Assembly (NCBI GenBank): GCA_964016875.1
Contig: OZ024724.1
Span: 31,457,786 to 31,521,785 of the forward strand
DNA: 64,000 nt
Origin: Fallopia convolvulus
Taxonomy: Eukaryota; Streptophyta; Magnoliopsida; Caryophyllales; Polygonaceae
Reading direction: 5' to 3'
In this document: one piece after another, positions 56,656-64,000 of the stretch
Position numbering within the stretch: the stretch's first letter is position 1
Layout: each line of letters opens with the position of its first letter
Made by a program: the position numbers and the translations under genes
The notes under the pieces: generated by a model
The model's database searches: none
The model's input: the letters and a program-made list of their open reading frames with translations, nothing else
What the model was told of the DNA's origin: nothing

Positions 56656-57669
56656 TTCTACTCTATACTAAAAGCGGGTTGCCTCCCGTAAGCGCTATTT
56701 TTAACGTCGTTAGCCCGACGTACTTACCAAGGCTCAAGGTGGCTCTTTTGTGGCTATGTTGGGGTCTTGAGGTGCCCTATGCTTAGCTTTGTAGGCATTA
56801 TTCGGTTGAGTCATTGAACTTGGTCCTTTGTCTTCTATCAGTATACCCGGTATTCCTATATACGGGTTAGTGAAATCCGAAAACCAAGGTGGTCTGGACT
56901 CCTCTTGATTATACCCTTGCATGTGGGACCCGGTAATGGACTCATGAGGTTCGGCAGGTCTTGCGTGAGATTCTCGTCTGCTTTTGTAGTTGAAGGGGGC
57001 ACGGTAGGAACAGCTATGTCGAGTTCTGGATGAGTTAACTCAATTTGTGCAAACGTAGTTGGATCATTAGCGTTTTGGTCAAGGCTGAATTCCACGCGCT
57101 CTTCTCCAATATCAAAACTGAGGAGTCCTTTCCGCACATCGACCGAGCACCTGCTGTAGCTAAGAATGGTTTGCCGATAATAATAGGGATGTGAAGGTCT
57201 TCAGGCATATCGAGGATGATGAAATCATTCGGTATAAAGAATTTCCCGACTTGAATAGGATAGTCGTCCACGACTCCTGTGGCTTTGACGCGTGATCCGT
57301 CTGCCATGTAGAGGTTCATATCTACGGCTCAAGTGGTCCCATGTTGGCTTTAGACCAGATTGAGAGAGGAAGTAAACTAGCACTGGCTCCCAGATCACAT
57401 AAAGCTTTGAATTTGTGGTCGCCAATGCCAATTGTTATGGCAAATCTTCCTGGATCTCCTAACTTTTTCGGTAGGGCAGTAGATCGGACTTCATCCTGCA
57501 ACTCTGTGATGGATCTTTTCCTGCTAAGAAAATCTTTCAAAAATTTCGTGTAAGCCGGCGTTTCGCTTAGGGCCTCAGCGAATGGGATGGAAATATTAAT
57601 GCCCTGAAGAAACTTTACGAAACACTTGAACCGTGGCGTCCTCTTCAGTCTTGTCCTTAGCTTGGACAC
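56656..57669 (-). pseudogene. pro: Protease of element E
   Basis: Frames with KLGDPGRFAITIGIGDHKFK, CDLGASASLLPLSIW and IIIGKPFLATAGA are the same protease type as element D. They are broken by a stop after the first part (near 57322) and frameshifts around 57140. The region 56656-56740 includes a CGTCGTTAGCCCGACG palindrome. Confidence 0.75.
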
Positions 57670-59203
57670 TCTCCGGTAGTGTCTTTCCGCTCCTAAGGTG
57701 TACCGCTGCTATTTGTCCCCTAGGGTTTTCATCGGGACGGCCCGGGAGTTGCCCTTGTGGTCTTGGAATCTGTGCAGCAAGGTTCCCTAGTTGGGTCAAC
57801 ATTCTTCTTCCATACATAGAACTCTCCCCATCGTTTATTTTGGTGGTTAAGGTTGGCTTGCACTTCATTAACTTTATTGTGGACTCCATTAATGCTTTCC
57901 TGTAATATTTGTACCCATGATGGTGGCTCATGATGGCCTGGAGGTCGATAAGGCGCAGGTCGTCTATCCGGTGGAGGCGCTGTATAGCTTGGATTTGGAT
58001 TTTGATTGCCCAACGTCTGATAGTTGTTTGACCTGTCAAAATTACTAGGCTGGTTCCTGTATGGGCCTCTCATGTAATTCATTTCAGCAATTGTCTCAGC
58101 GGCTCTTACCTGCTCTATGTTAGTGCAAGCAGAAGTACTATGGGCAGAAGAGCCACACTCTTGACAAGATTGAGAGGATTTCAGAAAACTTACCTGCTTC
58201 TTCAGGCGGTTGACCTCGTCTTGTAAAAATTGATTTTTAACATCTTGGTCAACTTCTTCTCGGTTAGGTATGTAGAGTCGCTTTTGAGGCTGGGGAGTTT
58301 GTTGGGTTCCATACATGGCATCATAATTGGACAGCTTATCCAGCAATTACCATGCAGCCATAGGGTCCATCTCTATAAAACCGCACACTGTATGTGTGTT
58401 GATGCGGTTCTTGGTCTCGGCGTTGATACCCTGGAAAAAGATTTCTTGAAGAACATATAAAGGTTGCCCATGAGTGGGGCACTATCCAAGCATTTCTTTA
58501 AATCTTTCCCATGTTTCAACAATAGTCTCATTAGGCAGCTGGTGATAAGAGGTGATGCGCTTCCTCAGCTCCGTTGTCCTGGCATGAGGGAAGAATTTTG
58601 TAAGAAACTGATCATACAAGTTCTTCCAAGTCCTGATAGAATTAGGAGGTAAGCTCTCCAACCAGATCAAGGCCTTTCGAGCAAGAGACCACCTGAAAGC
58701 TTTTAACAGAACATATTCAAGTGAGACACCTTCAACAGCTATGGTGTCACATAAGTCAAGAAAATTTCTAATATGTTCCATAGGGCACTCAGTAGGTTTC
58801 CCTTCAACTGAGCCCGCTTAATCAAGGATATAAATTGAGACGTAATCTCAAATGGTTTCTCTATCTCCAGAAGCACAATTGGGGATTCTAGCACCCTCAG
58901 TTCCGGATGCAGGTATTGTTTGGCATTCCTCGGATAGGCATTCAGCTCTTCATGTAGACGAGCATTGTTAACTCGTTGGAGCTCAGCCTCGGCAGCAGCG
59001 TCTTCTTTCTCGGTTTTCAATGCCTCCATCTGGTTTTGGAGGACTTCCAACTGACGAGCCAGCTCTTCAGGTGTGGACATGGCTCGGTTCTCTCGGCGTC
59101 TATGGTGCAGTGAACGTTCAGGTTCTGAATAATAACCAGCGTTGTCAAATTCAAGCCTTCGACGTCCTACTGCATATGCTGAGAAAACAGACATAGAAAA
59201 CAA
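57670..59203 (-). pseudogene. gag: gag of element E
   Basis: Homologous throughout to gag of element D: HPELRVLESPIVLLEIEKPF, FEITSQFISLIKRAQ, then a frameshift near 58800, HIRNFLDLCDTIA, LRKRITSYHQLPNET, a stop near 58482, IFFQGINAETKNRIN and, after a stop near 58347, LLDKLSNYDAMYG with the knuckle-like CQECGSSAHSTSAC. Several frameshifts make it untranslatable as one product. Confidence 0.8.
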
Positions 59204-59269
59204 AAATTAAAAACAAAAACGGGGCCCGGCTATTCCCAAACCCACAGATAAACAAACAAACTCGTTGCT

Positions 59270-59287
59270 TCCCCGGCAACGGCGCCA
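59270..59287 (-). promoter_or_regulatory. Primer-binding site of element E (tRNA-Asp)
   Basis: The same 18 bases as in element D, matching the 3' end of tRNA-Asp, three bases from the LTR. Confidence 0.9.
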
Positions 59288-59290
59288 ATT

Positions 59291-60758
59291 TATTGACGGG
59301 TCTTTACTCTGGACAACAAATAAATTTATAAGTCAAGACCCCGCTGAGTATAGGGGAGTCAGGATCGTTCCACGAGAAGCACGGTTTGTTTATCTATCGA
59401 CTACTAATTATGAAAATCAAACAAAAACAAGCAAATACTCACGGCCAGCCTCGTTAACGACTTTGTCAGGGTCGTTAACGAACCTGTAGACTGCTAACGA
59501 CCTAAAATAAGTTCGGTACTGAGGCTACGAACTCAGTAACGAATATGATCAAGAAAAATTCAAATAAAAACAAAGATCTAGGATAAGGGTCACCACAACA
59601 TAGTCATGCATATAAACTCGTAAGAAGATAAAGATCATGCCTTTAAATGGATAAATTCATCAACTTTCATTGACTAATAAGTAAGTTAATCTACTCTCAT
59701 AAATTAATTCACTCAATCACTTGTTTTGGATCCAAAGCTTGAAACTTTTGTATTCAAACAATATCAACCTTCAAGTTTATAACTTTCTCTCTCGATCAAG
59801 TTAAGACTCAAATTACCTTGACTTTGATCTCGGTATAAACACAACAAGCAATCTCAAAATAGATAGAAGACATTCAACAAATCATCTTACTCATCAATCC
59901 ATGCATAACTATGCCGGGTTTCAACCCCGACCCTAGATAAGAAAACTACTAACTACTCATAACTAGAAAACAAACAATTTCTATAAAGGAGAATATTGAA
60001 AACAAAACAACTACTTAAAATTAATAGGAAAATATCATCTTACGGAATTCAGAAGAAACCAAAAAATACAAAACTGAATCGAAAACCGTGATTAACGACC
60101 TCGGGTAACTCTCGTTCACCTCGGCTCTCTCTCTCTCCGACCCTTCTCTCTCCCTCGGCTCTTCCTTTTTCTCTACTTGCCACCCCCTCTCTAGGTTATA
60201 AAGAAGGGTATTTATACTAATAAAGCTATCTAAATAATTAAGGATACAAGATAAAAACTTTCCTAAAAGATAGAAACTTACTCTAAAAAGATAGAAATAA
60301 AAACCTAGAAGGATAACAAGACTTAAAATAATATAATAACCCTAAAACTCATTAAAAACACTCTACCGACATAGAATAAATCCCCGCACAGGATCGGTAG
60401 GTCATCACTAAGATTTCCTGAAAAACCCTATCTCGAAGCCTCGTTAACGACCTTGGATAACCTCGTTAACGAGCCTGGATTTTTTACTTCTTCATTACTT
60501 CAACTCTAAAAGCATGGACTTCAACTTCTTCATCTCGTATACTTCCGTCCTTCACCATAGCATCCCAAATTTAGCTCCAAAAAGCACTGTTTCCTTGCTA
60601 AAACCTACTAAAAGACACAAAACGGAGTAGCTTCCATATTTTTCACAAAATATGCAAAACCATCCAAAAATACACAAAACTAACCCTAAACTTATCAAAA
60701 CTAAACCTAACAAACTAAGTAAAACACCCAAAAAATTGTACCAAAAACACGAACATCA
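59291..60758 (-). repeat. 5' LTR of element E
   Basis: 1468 bp. The outer TG is TA here (TATTGACG), a point change relative to the left copy. Four perfect TCGTTAACGA copies at 59451, 59472, 60441 and 60463. Confidence 0.92.
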
Positions 60759-61730
60759 ATGAACGCATCTGGGCTTTTGTCAATCTGAAGGGCATCACTA
60801 CAAATTCACAGTGCCCATATCTAGTACGGAATGTTGTCTTTGGTATGTCTTCCTCTCGGATTCTCAACTGATGATACCGTGATCGTAAATCAATCTTAGA
60901 GAATACCACAACTCCTTGTAACTGATCTAAGAGGTCATCAATTCTAGGCAATGGGTACTTGTTTTCGATGGTAACCCGATTCAATTCACGATAGTTGATG
61001 GATAATCTTAACGGTCCATCTTTCTTCTTTACAAACAGAACTGGCGCACATATCCCATTTCTAACAACTCCTCCAATTGAGTCTTTAACTCTTGCATTTC
61101 CATTGGAGCCATACGATAAGGAGCTCGCGAAATTGGTCTGGTACCTGGTTCCAGGTCAATATTAAAGTCTACCTCTCATTGAGGTGGTACCCCTGGCAAT
61201 TCCTTAGGAAAGACATCTTCAAATTCTTGTACACCAGAAATATCACTGACCTTTGGAACTTCTTTATCTTCTTTCAAGATATAACACCAATAGCCTATGC
61301 AACCATCCTTTATCAACTTAGCCGCCTTCATTGCGCTAATTATTGCTCCCTCCTTCTCCTTTCTTGAATCTTTACATACATGTTTGGAACCATCATCTGC
61401 AATTACAGTTACAGTTCCACTATGAATATCCAATACTGCTCGGTATCGCTTCATCCAATCCATTCCCAAGATTACGTCAACATTTGGTAGAGCCATCACA
61501 ATAAAATCAGTTAACCGGTCTCGATTCCCTATGCGAATTGGATATTGAAGGATTTCTTTCTCCCCAATCACTTTACTACCATCCGATAAACCAACCACAA
61601 AAGGTATACCAATAGAACAGATCAAATGTAACTTATCTACACATTCAATAGCAATAAAAGAGTGGGTAGAACCCATATCAAACAGAATCTTAACAGGCTC
61701 ATATCAAATCCAGATCGTACCTGTAGCAGT
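60759..61730 (-). pseudogene. pol: Protease and reverse transcriptase N-terminal half of element F
   Basis: From 61730 on the minus strand: the protease (DMGSTHSFI with Met in place of the usual Ser/Thr; VILGMDWM), a linker (FEDVFPKELPGVPP), a stop at about 61176, then the reverse transcriptase start ([45 protein letters not shown]). It is cut by element E at 60763. These sequences are typical of plant chromoviruses (Tekay/Del group). Confidence 0.85.
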
Positions 61731-63235
61731 CGGTGCATTCGGCTCTTCAGCCTTTCTCATCTCAAATGCTCGAGGTGGATTAGTCCTTGAACTCCCAACT
61801 GCACTACCAAGTCCTCTACCTTGACCATGTCCCACTGAACTATAAGTCTGAGGAGGTGGTATTGGTTAAGATCCTCTAGTTGACCTAAAAGCAGGTGACG
61901 AACCTTGAGAGGGAGCAACCCATTTGTTTTGAAAAAAAAGTCTTAAGATGGCCTTTTTGTCCACAATTAAAGCAAGTTATCGGTGGCTTGTTACAAGTAT
62001 TTCTTAGATGGTCAGTACTCCCACAATTATAACATTTTCTTGTCCCAGCTGAAGCTCCAGACTTTTGAAATTGATTTTGTTGACATTGTTGGCCATAGGG
62101 TTGTCCTTGCCTTACACCAAATTCATTACGTCCTAGAGGTGTAAAACTTGGCTTCCTATCGGACCTGAATCCTATCGGGGTCTTCTGTCTCTTACCACTT
62201 CCCTAGGTGACCTCAGAACATTTAAAAGTTGGATTTGCCATATCATATGCCATAGCAACATTCTGATATTTCCTCAAAGTAGGACATTGGAATCCGGCCA
62301 CATATTGTCGAATCTCAGGTTTTATTCTTTTAGAGAAAGCTTGAATACGTTGCTTCTCAGTGGTCACCGTATCTTCTACATAAGTCAGATCTCTTTGAAA
62401 CTTCTGAGCAACTTCCGCAACGAAGATATTTTCAGGATTTACCTAAATGAACTCTTGAGCTCGAGCATTTCTAACAACAGCTAGACAAAACTCATCTCTT
62501 AACATTTGAGATAATTCCTCAAAACTCGCCTCATTATCGAGAATCTGTAGAGACCACCAGTCAAAAGAATCATCTCTAAGCAAGCTCTAAGCTAGATATA
62601 CCTTCATATCATTAGGTGCCTAATCGTGTTGAGAGCAGATGTAACTTGTCATAACCACACATCCACATCTTTCCCGTGAGCTCCCTTGAAAAAGGGAAGT
62701 TTCATGTAGCTGAACTCACGAAGCCACTTGTTAGGTCCTGAATATTGATGACCCCTCTCAGCTTGTACCGATGCTTCAGATGCTTCTTTAACAACTTGTG
62801 GCGGTCTTAGAACATCTGACACCCTATTAGGGGGTGCTGATGACATTCTAGAAGCGATCTTGGGGGATTTGGTGCCCTTAAACCAGATGGTTGAGAAATA
62901 GTAGCAGTGGAATTCGGTGCTTGATCACTCCTAAAAAGATTCTATAAGAAAGACATAACCCTTTCATTAACCAAGGTTTGTATCTCAGGTAATCCAGCGG
63001 GCACTAGAGCGGAAGGTTGTCCTTGAGCTTCATTATTACGTAAAGACCTTGATCTAGCTACATCTTGACCTACTGATCTAATGCTTCCAACATTCGACCG
63101 ATTGTCATTTTGTCCTAAAGGAACACCTCCAACTGGTCCTTGGCTTTCAACGGTATCCTCAACTAAAGGCTCGATAGCTATTCCCCTACCCCTACCTCTA
63201 CCTCAAGGTCTTCCTCTACCTCTTCCTCTTAACAT
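61731..63235 (-). pseudogene. gag: gag of chromovirus element F
   Basis: Starts at the ATG at 63235 with an Arg-Gly repeat. Then come the gag domain (about 62846-62300: WLREFSYMKLPFFKG, FDWWSLQIL, IKPEIRQYVAG) and zinc knuckles (CYNCGSTDHLRNTC at about 62040-61999, then a second one lacking its final Cys). Several stops and frameshifts are present. Confidence 0.78.
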
Positions 63236-63460
63236 GACTGGAGCACATCAAAATTTAATACATCACTTAAGTCAATATAAATATCTATTTTAATTAAATA
63301 AGCAAGATGTTTACGGAGATTTTCTTGTATGGTGATGACGTCTCAACGTGTCTTTCTATCCCAAATACATAATGCCCCAAAAATCAAGTTTTTGTTTGAA
63401 AGGAACTCTAAGTTGTACTTCACGTGCTCTATTGTTAGGACCTTGTGCCCTTGTTGTCAA

Positions 63461-63476
63461 CCTGGCTCTGATACCA
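63461..63476 (-). promoter_or_regulatory. Primer-binding site of element F (tRNA-Met)
   Basis: On the minus strand TGGTATCAGAGCCAGG, a full match to the plant initiator tRNA-Met primer site, three bases after the LTR end. Confidence 0.85.
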
Positions 63477-63479
63477 ATT

Positions 63480-64000
63480 TGTAATACCCCGTCGGTGAAC
63501 CGGGGTGCTACTTAGTCGTAGGCCACACTTGGGTCTACCAGAACTAGCTTGACGACAAATTCACCAGTATTGGACCTTGCAACAATGGCACAGCAAGAAA
63601 AGCTAGGAAAATATCCAACTTATATTTATAATCAGTTTAAGAAAACATTATGCATGCAACTATTAAGAAAACTAAAATCACATACTAAATTGACTATACT
63701 ACCGAGTTTCTATACAACACTACCTTCGACTGTCTTACAACCAAAACTGACTCGCTTAACAACAAAAAGACTTAAACCAGCATTTTTTCCTATGACAAAT
63801 TACGTCGAGAACGAACGTCACCATCCAGAAATTGATCTCTTGGCACATCTCCCATACCAGAATCTTTACCTAAAAACATGGAACATGAACACATTAGCTA
63901 ACAATTCTGGTATGGGCCAAACAAGCAAATCAAACATATAGAACAAAACATAGATTATTGAAATAATACACATATACATACCAAACTAATATGTACATTC
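63480..64000 (-). repeat. 5' LTR of element F, cut by the window edge
   Basis: Begins TGTAATACCCC on the plus strand (LTR end in element sense), next to the primer site. Its other end is beyond the window. Confidence 0.8.

Larger units (their letters stand above)
51688..60758 (-). mobile_element. Complete non-autonomous Athila/Tat-type gypsy element (element E)
   Basis: Ends TGTTGACG...GAACATCA on the plus strand, flanked by the 5-bp target duplication ATGAA (51683-51687 and 60759-60763) inside the reverse transcriptase of element F. Minus-strand order: LTR, tRNA-Asp primer site, gag, protease, a non-coding stretch, an Athila-type ORF, non-coding DNA, polypurine tract, LTR. There is no reverse transcriptase or integrase. 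The two ~1.47-kb LTRs are very similar, so it moved recently, presumably using enzymes from another element. Confidence 0.9.

Overview
The window is a piece of a flowering-plant nuclear genome, most likely a eudicot. The evidence is three intron-style, plant-specific genes embedded in nested LTR retrotransposons and LINE debris; there are no operons, ribosome-binding sites or bacterial features. The species cannot be fixed from the sequence.

Host genes are confined to the left 25 kb. At 4007-6802 (+) is a six-exon JMJ30/JMJD5-type JmjC dioxygenase gene with a circadian evening element just upstream of its TATA box and one apparent GC-AG intron. At 8689-10185 (-) is an intact single-exon UDP-glycosyltransferase resembling the UGT92A group. 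At 22639-24711 (-) is a two-exon gene of the DUF641 / IRK-interacting-protein (GIL1-like) family. A UBZ-type zinc-finger gene fragment lies at about 2847-3216 (-). The three genes belong to different pathways and do not form a cluster.

Repeats, left to right: the 3' end and LTR of a Sirevirus-type copia element (1-1401); two foldback/MITE-like elements (about 1953-2205 and 2319-2623); an RNase H relic (7610-7723, -); a second Sirevirus with an envelope-like ORF (11842-22530, +), whose 5' LTR is fused to an older LTR and whose integrase is split by a 1.17-kb insertion; another RNase H relic (25490-25861, -); a gag-only chromovirus-like gypsy element (25862-34541, -) carrying a probable solo LTR; a LINE relic (34542-34626 plus 44931-50515, +) split by a complete Athila/Tat-type gypsy element (34627-44930, -, target duplication ATGCC); and a chromovirus (50909-51687 plus 60759-64000, -) whose reverse transcriptase is split by a second complete Athila/Tat-type element (51688-60758, -, target duplication ATGAA). 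That last element has gag-protease and an Athila-type ORF but no reverse transcriptase or integrase.

The most striking unexplained structure is in the two Athila/Tat-type elements. Each carries its own family of 10-bp palindromes of the form TCG-NNNN-CGA (core GGCC in one, TTAA in the other). They occur in pairs and triplets spaced about 21-22 bp apart, at corresponding places in the LTRs and internal DNA of both elements. The Sirevirus LTR at 351-1401 shows a comparable enrichment of a different motif (GGGAAC/GTTCCC). These look like element-specific iteron-like binding-site arrays. Their function is inference.
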